The notes under the pieces: model-generated
Database searches by the model: none
The model's input: the letters and a program-made list of their open reading frames with translations, nothing else
Told to the model about the DNA's origin: nothing
Part shown: positions 41,780 to 50,659 of the stretch, in pieces
Position numbering within the stretch: the first letter of the stretch is position 1
How the letters are laid out: each line of letters starts with the position of its first letter
Assembly: GCF_034424375.1 (NCBI RefSeq)
Contig: NZ_CP139965.1
Location: forward strand, 3,782,001 to 3,846,000
Direction: 5' to 3'
Length of the DNA: 64,000 nucleotides
Source of the DNA: Paraburkholderia kururiensis
GTDB taxonomy: Bacteria; Pseudomonadota; Gammaproteobacteria; Burkholderiales; Burkholderiaceae
Position numbers and translations under genes: made by a program

Positions 41780-42228
41780 AAACCTGTTACTGTCTCTGTC
41801 CGTCTCCGGACAGGTCGCTCAACTCGGTACTGACAGGTCGTGAATCTCTTCACTACCTTCCTTACCGTGTGAGACTCTTGATACCTTTGCTTCCCGGCAA
41901 CTTCACGTCACCGGGCGCGCCGCCATCAAGCGCCCACACTTATCGGCTGTAAGTTTTTAAAGATCGTTCGCCGCACCACCAGGACACTTCACCCCGGTAC
42001 CGCCTGCGTCGCTGCATCAGCAGCAGAGAAACGAGATTATGAAGACTTCCGGGTCAGCCGTCAACAGGTTTTTTACCGCTTCCACCCTGCCAGCCTCACC
42101 ACCACCTCCCCGGAACGCCCCGCCACGCGGGCCTTCCCGTCTCTCCCCGCCCCGGCTCCCGGAGCGCGAAAGAGCGAGATTCTAGTCACCCCGCACACGC
42201 CTGGCAAGCAGTTTTTTTGGATTGACCT
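41780..42228 (-). other. rrn leader region with boxA
   Basis: About 450 bp between 16S and the paaF-like gene, without a gene. The minus-strand GATCTTTAAAAAC at about 41965-41953 resembles the leader boxA, and the promoter lies at 42179-42207. Confidence 0.6.
42179..42207 (-). promoter_or_regulatory. rrn operon promoter
   Basis: On the minus strand TTGCCA (42207-42202), a 17-bp GC-rich spacer and TAGAAT (42184-42179). An A-tract just upstream (near 42211-42217) could be an UP element, as expected of rRNA promoters. It is about 400 bp from the 16S 5' end. Confidence 0.75.
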
Positions 42229-43005
42229 CTATCGGTGTTTGAATGCCGGCTTGCGCTTCTCCACAAACGCCGCCATTCCCTCTTTCTGATCTTCCGTTGC
42301 GAACAACGAATGGAAAAGCCGGCGCTCGAAGTGAACACCTTCGGCAAGCGTCGTCTCATATGCACGATTAACCGATTCCTTCACCATCATCACGGCCTGC
42401 AAAGGCATTTCCGCGATCGTGGCCGCAGCCGCCATCGCTTCGTCGATCAATGAGGCAGCCGGGATCACTCGCGACACAAGACCGGCACGCTCAGCCTCCT
42501 CTGCATCCATGAACCGCGCCGTGAGACACATATCCATCGCCTTCGCTTTCGATACGGCGCGCGGCAAGCGCTGCGTGCCACCGGCGCCCGGCATGATGCC
42601 CAGCTTGATCTCGGGTTGCCCGAACTTTGCCGTGTCGGCAGCAAGGATGATGTCGCACATCATTGCCAACTCGCACCCGCCTCCCAACGCAAAACCGGCC
42701 ACGGCCGCGATGATCGGCTTGCGGATCGATCGCACCGTCTCCCAATTCCGGGTGATGTAATCGCCCTTGTAGACGTCCATGAAGCTATACGTCGCCATCA
42801 TGCCGATATCCGCACCGGCCGCGAACGCCTTCTCGCTGCCTGTCACCACGATCGCACCAATGCCATCGTCCGCGTCGAAGGTGCGCAGCGCTTCACCCAG
42901 TTCATCCATGAGCGCGTCGTTCAGCGCATTCAATGCCTTGGGCCGATTCAACGTGACGAGACCCACCCTGCCGCGGGTTTCCACCAAGATGTTTTCGTAT
43001 GCCAT
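42229..43005 (-). CDS. Enoyl-CoA hydratase, PaaF-like
   Basis: A 258-residue crotonase-family protein. KAFAAGADIGMMA and FALGGGCELAMMCD form the oxyanion hole, and the catalytic glutamates are expected near ELAMMCD and EIKLGIMPGAGGTQRL. The start at 43005 (MAYENILVETRGRVG) is preferred; the frame runs 25 codons further up. It is divergent from paaN and the other phenylacetate genes, so it is probably PaaF (2,3-dehydroadipyl-CoA hydratase); general fatty-acid hydratases look the same. Confidence 0.85.
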   Translation of the reverse strand: MAYENILVETRGRVGLVTLNRPKALNALNDALMDELGEALRTFDADDGIGAIVVTGSEKAFAAGADIGMMATYSFMDVYKGDYITRNWETVRSIRKPIIAAVAGFALGGGCELAMMCDIILAADTAKFGQPEIKLGIMPGAGGTQRLPRAVSKAKAMDMCLTARFMDAEEAERAGLVSRVIPAASLIDEAMAAAATIAEMPLQAVMMVKESVNRAYETTLAEGVHFERRLFHSLFATEDQKEGMAAFVEKRKPAFKHR

Positions 43006-43079
43006 GCGTCCTCCGGTTTCAAGGTGACGCGCGAACAAAACGTTTCGCGCGGAAATTTGATTGATGCTAACATTTGCCA

Positions 43080-43103
43080 ACCAACCGGTCGGTCAATTAA
43101 TTG
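43080..43103. promoter_or_regulatory. Palindromic operator-like site between paaF-like gene and paaN
   Basis: ACCAACCGGTCGGT (43080-43093) has half-sites ACCnACC and GGTnGGT; it adjoins a perfect palindrome CAATTAATTG (43094-43103). The layout resembles TetR-family operators; PaaR of Burkholderia is a TetR-type paa regulator, but its exact box was not checked. It would overlap promoters on both strands. Confidence 0.6.
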
Positions 43104-43129
43104 ACACGGACTCATCTAACGCCTATCTT
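43101..43129 (+). promoter_or_regulatory. Candidate promoter of paaN
   Basis: TTGACA (43101-43106), 17-bp spacer, TATCTT (43124-43129). Transcription would start near 43,136, only about six bases from the paaN ATG, so the mRNA would be almost leaderless. The palindrome ends inside the -35 box. Confidence 0.55.
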
Positions 43130-43141
43130 CTTTCGCCCGCC

Positions 43142-44851
43142 ATGACACACCCGCTCTTCAGCAGACACGAGGTCACGCTTCAAAAGGCGCTGGCTGCCAT
43201 CGAGACACGCGGCTACTGGAGTCCGTTCAGCGAAATGCCCAGCCCCAAAGTGTACGGGGAAACAGCAAGCGCGGACGGTGAAGCGGCATTCAAGGCCCAT
43301 CTGAATCGGGCCTTCCAGCTGGACCAACCGGCGACGGGCGATACCATCGGCAGCGAAGCTTCTCCATTCGGCTTCGCGCTCGGCATCCGTTACCCTCGTT
43401 CCGAGCCGGATCAGCTGATCACAGCGGCAGCTAGCGCCCAGAAACGTTGGCGCGAAGCAGGCCCGACGGCATGGGTCGGCGTGAGCCTCGAAATTCTCGC
43501 CCGACTGAATCGCGCGAGCTTCGAAATCGCTCATAGCGTCATGCACACAACCGGACAAGCCTTCATGATGGCGTTCCAGGCGGGCGGCCCGCACGCGCAG
43601 GACCGCGCCCTCGAAGCGGTCGCATACGCGTGGGACCAACTGCGCCGCATTCCAGCCACCGCGTACTGGGAGAAGCCACAAGGCAAGAACCCACCGCTCG
43701 CGATGCACAAGCGCTACACGATCGTGCCGCGCGGCACGGGCCTCGTCCTCGGCTGCTGCACGTTTCCGACCTGGAATGGCTATCCGGGCCTGTTCGCCGA
43801 CCTCGCAACAGGCAACACAGTCATCGTCAAGCCGCATCCCGGCGCCATTCTGCCGCTCGCCATCACCGTACGCATTGCGCGCGACGTGCTGCGGGAAGCG
43901 GGCTTCGATCCGAATGTCGTGATGCTGCTCGCGACGTCTCCTGACGACGGCGCACTCGTCCAGACGCTGGCTCAACGCCCCGAAATCAGGCTGATCGACT
44001 TCACAGGCAGCACGCAAAACGGTACATGGCTCGAGCGGCATGCGGTGCAGGCACACGTCTCCACTGAGAAAGCGGGTGTCAACCAGGTCGTGATCGATTC
44101 CGCCAACGACATCAAGGCGGCCGCGCGCAACATTGCCTTCTCTCTCGCGCTTTACTCCGGTCAAATGTGTACGGCGCCCCAAAACATTTACATTCCGCGT
44201 GATGGTGTCCGGACCGCCGACGGAACGTTGAGCTTCGACGACACGGCCGCTGCCATAGCGTCGGCCGTAGAAAAGCTCGTGGCCGATCCCGCCCGCGCAG
44301 TCGAGATACTGGGCGCCATCCAGAACGACGGCGTCATGCGCCGCATCGATGAAGCCCGCACACTCGGCCGCGTACTGGTGGACAGCGGCACGCTCGAGCA
44401 TCCGCAGTTTCCGGAAGCCCGCGTCCGTACGCCGCTCCTCCTGCAACTCGACGCCGCCAAGGACGCCACAACGTTCACCCACGAATGGTTCGGGCCCATC
44501 GCGTTCCTTATCGCTACCGATTCCACAGCGCAGTCCCTCGAACTGGCGGGGTCCATTGCTCGCGATCACGGCGCGTTGACGCTCTCCGTGTACAGCACCG
44601 ACGACGCCGTAATCGATGCCGCGCACGAGGCTTCGATCCAAGGCGGCGTCGCTCTTTCCATCAACCTGACGGGCGGCGTATTCGTCAACCAGTCCGCAGC
44701 GTTCTCGGATTTCCACGGCACGGGCGCCAATCCCGCCGCCAACTCTGCCCTGACCGACGCGGCATTCGTCGCCAACCGCTTCCGTGTCGTTCAAAGCCGG
44801 GTTCATGTTGAGCCCAAAACACCGACTGCGGAAGTCGGCCAGACGGCATAG
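43142..44851 (+). CDS. paaN: Phenylacetate degradation protein PaaN (aldehyde dehydrogenase, no hydratase domain)
   Basis: A 569-residue aldehyde dehydrogenase of the PaaN type. RGYWSPFSEMPSPKVYGE at the start is characteristic. HVSTEKAGVNQVVIDS is the catalytic Glu region, and SGQMCTAPQNIYIP carries the nucleophilic Cys. It ends without the C-terminal MaoC-type hydratase found in PaaZ, so a separate R-specific hydratase must open the oxepin-CoA ring before this enzyme oxidises the aldehyde. ATG 43142 is chosen; the frame runs up to 43061. Confidence 0.88.
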   Translation: MTHPLFSRHEVTLQKALAAIETRGYWSPFSEMPSPKVYGETASADGEAAFKAHLNRAFQLDQPATGDTIGSEASPFGFALGIRYPRSEPDQLITAAASAQKRWREAGPTAWVGVSLEILARLNRASFEIAHSVMHTTGQAFMMAFQAGGPHAQDRALEAVAYAWDQLRRIPATAYWEKPQGKNPPLAMHKRYTIVPRGTGLVLGCCTFPTWNGYPGLFADLATGNTVIVKPHPGAILPLAITVRIARDVLREAGFDPNVVMLLATSPDDGALVQTLAQRPEIRLIDFTGSTQNGTWLERHAVQAHVSTEKAGVNQVVIDSANDIKAAARNIAFSLALYSGQMCTAPQNIYIPRDGVRTADGTLSFDDTAAAIASAVEKLVADPARAVEILGAIQNDGVMRRIDEARTLGRVLVDSGTLEHPQFPEARVRTPLLLQLDAAKDATTFTHEWFGPIAFLIATDSTAQSLELAGSIARDHGALTLSVYSTDDAVIDAAHEASIQGGVALSINLTGGVFVNQSAAFSDFHGTGANPAANSALTDAAFVANRFRVVQSRVHVEPKTPTAEVGQTA

Positions 44852-44953
44852 GCCATCAGGCCGAATAGCACGCGCCTTGCGGGCTCCCTAATATGAACGA
44901 GCCGACGAACCGGAACCTCGCCCCGTTCGCCCTCACGCAGGAATGAACCCACG

Positions 44954-46156
44954 ATGACCGACGCTTTTATCTGCGACGCAATCCGCACGCCGTTTGGCCG
45001 CTACGGCGGCGCCCTCAAGGACGTGCGCGCCGACGACCTCGCCGCCGTGCCGATCAAGGCGCTCATCGTCCGCAATCCGGGCGTCGCATGGCAAGCGATC
45101 GACGACGTACTGTACGGATGCGCCAACCAGGCCGGCGAAGACAACAGGAACGTGGCACGCATGGCCGCCCTGCTCGCCGGCCTTCCGGTAAACGTGCCCG
45201 GCGCCACGCTGAACCGGCTCTGCGGATCGGGCCTCGACGCCGTGGGCAGCGCCGCCCGGGCCATCAAGGCAGGTGAGGCGCAGCTCATGATTGCGGGCGG
45301 CGTGGAAAGCATGACGCGTGCGCCTTTCGTGATGGGCAAAGCGGCGTCGGCATTTGCTCGTGAGGCGAAGGTCTACGACACGACGATTGGCTGGCGCTTC
45401 GTCAATGAGTGGATGAAACGCGAATACGGCGTGGACTCCATGCCGGAGACCGCAGAAAACGTGGCGGTCCAGTTCGGCGTCAGCCGCGCCGACCAGGACG
45501 CTTTCGCGCTGCGCAGCCAGGAAAAGGCCGCGCGCGCTCAACAAGACGGCACGCTGGCCGAAGAAATCGTCCCGGTCGAAATCGCTCAGAAGAAGGGCGA
45601 CCCGATAGGCGTGAGCCTCGACGAACATCCACGCAGCACGACGCTGGAAGCACTTGCCAAACTGAAAGGCGTGGTGCGGCCCGACGGCACGGTGACGGCA
45701 GGAAACGCATCAGGCGTGAACGACGGCGCGTGCGCGTTACTGCTGGCAAGCGCCAGGGCCGCGGACCAGTACGGGCTGCGCCGGCGAGCACGCGTGATCG
45801 GCATGGCGACGGCCGGCGTGGAGCCACGCATCATGGGCATTGGTCCTGCGCCCGCCACAAAAAAGCTGCTCGCCCAAACCGGGCTGTCGCTCGATCAGTT
45901 CGACGTAATCGAGCTCAATGAAGCTTTCGCGTCGCAGGGTCTCGCCGTATTGCGCCTTCTCGGCCTTCGCGATGACGATCCTCGTGTCAATCCGAACGGC
46001 GGGGCGATTGCGCTGGGTCATCCGCTTGGGGCATCGGGCGCGCGCCTCGTCACCACCGCCCTTCACCAGCTAGAACGCACAGCGGGCCGCTTCGCGCTCT
46101 GCACCATGTGCATCGGCGTCGGTCAGGGCATTGCGCTCGCTATCGAGCGTATCTGA
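44954..46156 (+). CDS. paaJ: 3-oxoadipyl-CoA/3-oxo-5,6-dehydrosuberyl-CoA thiolase
   Basis: A 400-residue type II thiolase. The acylated Cys is in NRLCGSGLDAV at about residue 90; GGAIALGHPLGASGA has the catalytic His; CTMCIGVGQG has the second Cys. The MTDAFICDAIRTPFGRYGGALK start matches PcaF/PaaJ rather than acetoacetyl-CoA thiolases. It lies about 100 bp after paaN and performs thiolysis steps of the phenylacetate pathway. pcaF is an equally valid name by sequence; context favours paaJ. Confidence 0.88.
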   Translation: MTDAFICDAIRTPFGRYGGALKDVRADDLAAVPIKALIVRNPGVAWQAIDDVLYGCANQAGEDNRNVARMAALLAGLPVNVPGATLNRLCGSGLDAVGSAARAIKAGEAQLMIAGGVESMTRAPFVMGKAASAFAREAKVYDTTIGWRFVNEWMKREYGVDSMPETAENVAVQFGVSRADQDAFALRSQEKAARAQQDGTLAEEIVPVEIAQKKGDPIGVSLDEHPRSTTLEALAKLKGVVRPDGTVTAGNASGVNDGACALLLASARAADQYGLRRRARVIGMATAGVEPRIMGIGPAPATKKLLAQTGLSLDQFDVIELNEAFASQGLAVLRLLGLRDDDPRVNPNGGAIALGHPLGASGARLVTTALHQLERTAGRFALCTMCIGVGQGIALAIERI

Positions 46157-46204
46157 CGGCACTACGACACCTCAGCCAACGCAACGGAGACAAGGAGACA
46201 ACCG

Positions 46205-46996
46205 ATGTCCTACGAAGCGATCCGTGTCGAACTCGACGCATCCACGCACGTTGCAACGCTCACCCTGAACCGGCCCGACAAGCTCAACAGCTTCACTCGG
46301 GCCATGCATCGCGAAGTGGCAAGCGCGCTCGATAAAGTGGAGGGTGCCAACGCGCGCGCGCTCATTCTGACAGGCGCAGGCCGCGCATTCTGCGCGGGGC
46401 AGGATCTCGCCGATCTCGACTTCACGCCCGGCGCGATGACGGACCTCGGTGCCCTCATTGAAGAACACTTCAACCCGCTCGTGAAAAAGCTCCAGTCACT
46501 GCCGATGCCCGTCATCGCAGCCGTCAACGGAACGGCGGCAGGAGCAGGGGCAAATCTGGCACTCGCATGCGATATCGTGCTGGCCACGAAATCGGCGAGC
46601 TTCATCCAGGCATTCGTGAAGATCGGCCTCGTGCCGGACTCGGGCGGCACCTGGTTTCTGCCGCAACGCGTCGGCATGGCCCGAGCGCTCGGGCTCGCCA
46701 TAACGGGAGAGCGCCTCGGTGCCGAAAAGGCAGAAAGCTGGGGGCTCATCTGGCAGGCCGTCGACGACGCCGACCTGCCGTCCGCCGCGACCCATCTGGC
46801 CACGCAGCTCGCTCAGCAGCCCACGCGCGCTATCGTCGCCACGAGACAAGCCATGCGGCAAAGTGTGACGCATACCCTCGAGCAGCAACTCGACCTGGAA
46901 CGCGACCTGCAGCGCGACCTGGGCAACTCGCACGATTACATGGAAGGCGTGCAAGCCTTCATGGAAAAACGCGCCCCGCGCTTCCAGGGGCGCTGA
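46205..46996 (+). CDS. paaG: 1,2-epoxyphenylacetyl-CoA isomerase PaaG
   Basis: A 263-residue crotonase-fold protein. GRAFCAGQDLADLD, NGTAAGAGANLALACDIVLA and KIGLVPDSGGTWFLPQRVG match PaaG, which turns ring-epoxidised phenylacetyl-CoA into oxepin-CoA. It begins with MSYEAIRVELDASTHV and is followed by paaI after one base, so the two are co-translated. Confidence 0.88.
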   Translation: MSYEAIRVELDASTHVATLTLNRPDKLNSFTRAMHREVASALDKVEGANARALILTGAGRAFCAGQDLADLDFTPGAMTDLGALIEEHFNPLVKKLQSLPMPVIAAVNGTAAGAGANLALACDIVLATKSASFIQAFVKIGLVPDSGGTWFLPQRVGMARALGLAITGERLGAEKAESWGLIWQAVDDADLPSAATHLATQLAQQPTRAIVATRQAMRQSVTHTLEQQLDLERDLQRDLGNSHDYMEGVQAFMEKRAPRFQGR

Positions 46997-46997
46997 C

Positions 46998-47459
46998 ATG
47001 TCCTCGGCCCATCACCCGCATCCGCCTATGACACCCGACGAACTCGCCCTCTCCACCGCCCAGTCGATGTACGAAGCCGACGCGTGCAGCCGCGCACTAG
47101 GCCTCGAATTGCTGGAAGTGGGAGCCGGCTACGCACGCATGCGCATGACCGTGCGGCCCGACTTCCTCAACGGACATCGCATCTGCCACGGCGGCCTCAT
47201 CTTCACGCTCGCCGACTCCACGTTCGCGTTCGCGTGCAACTCGTACAACATCAACACGGTGGCGTCCGGCTGTTCGATCGAATTCCTGCGGCCGGTGCAA
47301 CCCGACGAAGTGCTGACCGCCGAAGCGACAGAACAGGCGCTGAACGGGCGCACCGGCATCTACGACATTCGTGTGACGAACCGCGCGGGCGAAACCGTCG
47401 CGATGTTCCGCGGCAAGTCCGCGCAGATTCGCGGCCAGGTCGTACCGGTTCCCGAATAG
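46998..47459 (+). CDS. paaI: Hydroxyphenylacetyl-CoA thioesterase PaaI
   Basis: A 153-residue hotdog-fold thioesterase. DACSRALGLELLEVGAGYAR and the HRICHGGLIFTLADSTFAFA motif hold the family active site (HGG..FTLAD). PaaI hydrolyses dead-end hydroxyphenylacetyl-CoAs in this pathway. The ATG at 46998 follows the paaG stop by one base; an internal ATG at 47028 (MTPDELAL) is a possible alternative start. Confidence 0.88.
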   Translation: MSSAHHPHPPMTPDELALSTAQSMYEADACSRALGLELLEVGAGYARMRMTVRPDFLNGHRICHGGLIFTLADSTFAFACNSYNINTVASGCSIEFLRPVQPDEVLTAEATEQALNGRTGIYDIRVTNRAGETVAMFRGKSAQIRGQVVPVPE

Positions 47460-47572
47460 CGCAGCGAGCCGGACCGGATCAGCCCATCCAGGCCTGCCGC
47501 ACGCATCGCCCTAGTCCCGATTGTTTCGCCTCACGAGCCGCCTACTATTCATAAAGCACCCAGGAGACATCG

Positions 47573-48877
47573 ATGACCACCCCGCTGCCGCTCGAGCCCA
47601 TCGAAACGGCGAGCCGCGACGAACTCGCCGCCCTGCAACTCTCGCGGCTGAAATGGTCGCTTGCGCACGCCTACGAGAATTCGCCGGTGTACCGGCGCAA
47701 ATTCGACGAAGCAGGGGTGCACCCAGCGGAGCTCAAGACGCTCGCCGACCTCGCGCGCTTCCCGTTCACGACGAAGCAGGATCTGCGGGACAACTATCCG
47801 TTCGGGATGTTCGCGGTGCCGCAGGATCAGATCGCGCGGATTCACGCATCGTCGGGCACCACGGGCAAGCCGACCGTGGTGGGCTACACGGCGCGCGACA
47901 TCGATATCTGGGCCGGCCTCGTTGCCCGTTCGATCCGGGCGGCCGGCGCGCGGCGCGGCGACAAGGTGCACGTGAGTTATGGCTACGGGCTCTTCACAGG
48001 CGGCCTCGGCGCGCACTACGGCGCCGAACGCGCGGGCCTCACGGTCATTCCGTTTGGTGGCGGCCAGACCGAAAAGCAGGTGCAGCTGATTCAGGACTTC
48101 AAGCCGGACATCATCATGGTCACGCCGAGCTACATGCTCTCCATCGCCGACGAACTCGAGCGGCAAGGCGTGGACCCGGTGAAGTGTTCGCTGCGCATCG
48201 GTATCTTCGGCGCGGAGCCCTGGACCAACGACATGCGCAAGGCCATAGAAGAACGCATGGGCATCGAGGCCGTGGACATCTACGGTCTGTCGGAAGTGAT
48301 CGGACCGGGCGTTGCATCGGAATGCGTCGAAACCAAGGACGGCCCGACGATCTGGGAAGACCACTTCTTCCCGGAGATCATCGATCCGGACACCGGCGAA
48401 GTGCTGCCCGAAGGCGAATTCGGCGAGCTCGTCTTCACGTCGCTCACCAAGGAAGCGCTGCCCATCGTCCGCTACCGCACGCGCGACCTCACCCGACTCC
48501 TGCCGGGCACCGCGCGCACCATGCGCCGCATGGAAAAGATCACGGGCCGCTCGGACGACATGATGATCATCCGCGGCGTCAACGTATTCCCGACGCAGAT
48601 CGAGGAACTGCTGTTGAAGCAGCACGCGCTTGCGCCGTATTACCAGATCGTGCTGACGAAGGAAGGCCCGCTCGATGTCATGACCGTCAACGTCGAGCCA
48701 TGCCCGGAGACCGCGCCCGACGCCGCCGTTCTGAGGGCGGCGAAAGAAGCGCTCACCTACGACATCAAGGCGTTGATCGGCGTGAGCGCGGTGGTCAACG
48801 TGCTGGCCGTGAACGGAATCGAGCGCTCGGTCGGAAAGGCGCGGCGCGTGGTGGATAAACGGCAGGCCAGCCGCTGA
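47573..48877 (+). CDS. paaK: Phenylacetate--CoA ligase PaaK
   Basis: A 434-residue ANL-family ligase, the entry enzyme of the pathway. IHASSGTTGKPTVVGYT is the AMP-binding loop, YGLSEVIGPGV is motif A5, and RYRTRDLTRLLPGT and GRSDDMMIIRGVNVFPTQIE lead into the C-terminal lid with the catalytic Lys in SVGKARRV. The gene is 113 bp after paaI, with no clear internal terminator. Confidence 0.93.
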   Translation: MTTPLPLEPIETASRDELAALQLSRLKWSLAHAYENSPVYRRKFDEAGVHPAELKTLADLARFPFTTKQDLRDNYPFGMFAVPQDQIARIHASSGTTGKPTVVGYTARDIDIWAGLVARSIRAAGARRGDKVHVSYGYGLFTGGLGAHYGAERAGLTVIPFGGGQTEKQVQLIQDFKPDIIMVTPSYMLSIADELERQGVDPVKCSLRIGIFGAEPWTNDMRKAIEERMGIEAVDIYGLSEVIGPGVASECVETKDGPTIWEDHFFPEIIDPDTGEVLPEGEFGELVFTSLTKEALPIVRYRTRDLTRLLPGTARTMRRMEKITGRSDDMMIIRGVNVFPTQIEELLLKQHALAPYYQIVLTKEGPLDVMTVNVEPCPETAPDAAVLRAAKEALTYDIKALIGVSAVVNVLAVNGIERSVGKARRVVDKRQASR

Positions 48878-48937
48878 GCGAAATGGCAGCACAGCGGGCG
48901 GCGGCACGGGCCACGGGAAGCGGCAAGGCGCCGAACG

Positions 48938-50080
48938 CTAACGCGCCGCCACCGCCGGGGCATCCGAATTGGGAAACAGCAGCCACATTCTGCCGGTCTG
49001 TTTCATCTTGCCGGCCAGGTCGCCTGCGTCGTCACCGAGCCCCCAGAAGTAGTCGGCCCGCACGCCGCCTTTGATTGCCGTACCCGTGTCCTGCGCGAAC
49101 ACGAGACGGTTCAGGGGGGCATTCGTCATCGGACGAGTGGTCTGCAGAAACACCGGCGTGCCGAGCGGAATGGACGACGGGTCCACCGCAATGGAGCGCT
49201 CCGGCGTGAGCGGCACGCCGAGTGCACCGACGGGGCCATCGGCGCCGCCTTGCGCCATGCCTTCGGCCGAAGGCATCTCGCGGAAAAACACGAAGCGGGG
49301 ATTGGTGTCGAGCAGCGCATCCACGCGAGACGGATTCGCGCGCGCCCAGGCCTTGATGCCCTGCATGGTGGCCTGCGCAGGCGTGATCTCGCCGCGGTCC
49401 AGCAGCCAGCGTCCGATGGACTTGTACGGCTGGTTGTTCGTGCCGCCATAGCCCACGCGCATCACGCTGCCGTCTTCCATCACGATTCGACCGGAGCCCT
49501 GCACCTGCAGGAAGAACGCTTCAATGGGGTCGTCCACCCACACCAGTTCGTTGCCGTTCAGGATGCCCGAGCGCTCCAGTTGCGCGCGCGGCGGCAGCGC
49601 GGCGCCGGGCCGCAGACTCGCGGGCCAGCGGTAGAGCGCCGTCTGGTACACGCCGTGACGCGTGCGCGAGCCGCGCAGCAGCGGTTCGTAGTAGCCGGTC
49701 ACGAGGCCATCAAGCGTGCCGTCGTTGTTGGAAAACTGGAACGGCGTGAAATACGTTTCGAAGAATTTGCGGGCGGTGGTCACGTCGAGATCGTCGATCT
49801 GCGCTGCGGCGGCGCAGACGCGTTGCCAGCGCGAATCGCGTGCGAGCCGCGTGCAGTTCTGCCGCAGCGCAGCCGTCACGCCGATCAGCGAATCGTCCTC
49901 CCAGCCCGCCACCTGCTGCCAGGCCACGGGCGTGAGGCGCGTCGCCGCAATCTGGCCGGGAACGATCGCCGCGCCCGAAGGCGGCGCCGTCTTCAGGGGC
50001 GGACTGCTGCCGCACGAGGCCAGCAAGACTGCTATCGAAACCGCACCCGCCCACTGCGCGACACGCTGGGCAAACCGCAT
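48938..50080 (-). CDS. mltA: Membrane-bound lytic murein transglycosylase A
   Basis: A 380-residue lipoprotein. A signal peptide ends in the lipobox LLASC at about residues 21-25, so it is lipid-anchored, probably in the outer membrane. The MltA barrel (GYYEPLLRGSRTRHGVYQTALY, then VQGSGRIVMEDGS) and the 3D domain (FAQDTGTAIKGGVRADYFWG, with the catalytic Asp) are both present. It cleaves peptidoglycan glycan strands to 1,6-anhydro ends. Start 50080 is set by the signal peptide; the frame extends to 50251. It is convergent with paaK. Confidence 0.92.
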   Translation of the reverse strand: MRFAQRVAQWAGAVSIAVLLASCGSSPPLKTAPPSGAAIVPGQIAATRLTPVAWQQVAGWEDDSLIGVTAALRQNCTRLARDSRWQRVCAAAAQIDDLDVTTARKFFETYFTPFQFSNNDGTLDGLVTGYYEPLLRGSRTRHGVYQTALYRWPASLRPGAALPPRAQLERSGILNGNELVWVDDPIEAFFLQVQGSGRIVMEDGSVMRVGYGGTNNQPYKSIGRWLLDRGEITPAQATMQGIKAWARANPSRVDALLDTNPRFVFFREMPSAEGMAQGGADGPVGALGVPLTPERSIAVDPSSIPLGTPVFLQTTRPMTNAPLNRLVFAQDTGTAIKGGVRADYFWGLGDDAGDLAGKMKQTGRMWLLFPNSDAPAVAAR

Positions 50081-50108
50081 ACAATGCCTGCTCTTGATGG
50101 AAACCGCC

Positions 50109-50255
50109 ATGTCCGATCTGTTCGACGAATACCCCATGCTCGTTTTCGCGCTGGAGTCGCTCCTTGCGCTGTTCCTCTTGATCTTCATCGTTGTCTGGAC
50201 CGCGTCGGGCAAGAAGAAGCATAAGCGCGCCGAGCGCGACAAACAACGCAACTAG
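50109..50255 (+). CDS. Small membrane protein of unknown function (48 aa)
   Basis: 48 residues: an acidic N-terminus (MSDLFDEYP), one hydrophobic helix (MLVFALESLLALFLLIFIVVW), then a very basic tail (KKKHKRAERDKQ). The charge pattern predicts a single-pass inner-membrane protein with the tail in the cytoplasm. ATG 50109 is chosen; ATG 50097 adds four residues. It is divergent from mltA by 28 bp and upstream of apaG on the opposite strand. I do not recognise a family. Confidence 0.6.
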   Translation: MSDLFDEYPMLVFALESLLALFLLIFIVVWTASGKKKHKRAERDKQRN

Positions 50256-50284
50256 TCAGCGCGCCGCGCAATCCGGATCGCACT

Positions 50285-50659
50285 TCAGTGCAGCGTGCGC
50301 GGCATGCGCAGCACAAATTCCGGAACCGTCGCGTCGAAACGTTCACCATCTTCCGCCACGCAGAAGTACTCGCCGCGCATCGTCCCCACAGGCGTGGCGA
50401 TCACCGCCCAGCTCGTGTACTCGAATTGCTCGCCCGCCTTGAGCAATGGCTGCTGCCCGACCACGCCGAGCCCCTTCACTTCCTGCACGTGATTGTCGCT
50501 GTCGGTGATCACCCAGTGGCGCGCGATCAGTTGCGCCGTCACCTGGCCCGTGTTGCGGATGGTGAGCGTGTAAGCGAACGCGTACTGGCGGCGGTCCGGG
50601 TCCGATTCTTCGGGCAGGTAGCGCACCTGCGCCGATACGCTGAATTCGTACTGGCTCAT
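50285..50659 (-). CDS. apaG: ApaG domain protein
   Basis: A 124-residue protein with an Ig-like/FNIII fold. FAYTLTIRNTGQVTAQLIAR and the GVVGQQPLLKAGEQFEYTS block are the ApaG hallmarks, and length matches the family. The function is unclear; it is linked to cobalt resistance and magnesium efflux in enterobacteria. Start 50659 (MSQYEFSVSAQVRY) is the family start. It is convergent with the small membrane gene. Confidence 0.93.
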   Translation of the reverse strand: MSQYEFSVSAQVRYLPEESDPDRRQYAFAYTLTIRNTGQVTAQLIARHWVITDSDNHVQEVKGLGVVGQQPLLKAGEQFEYTSWAVIATPVGTMRGEYFCVAEDGERFDATVPEFVLRMPRTLH

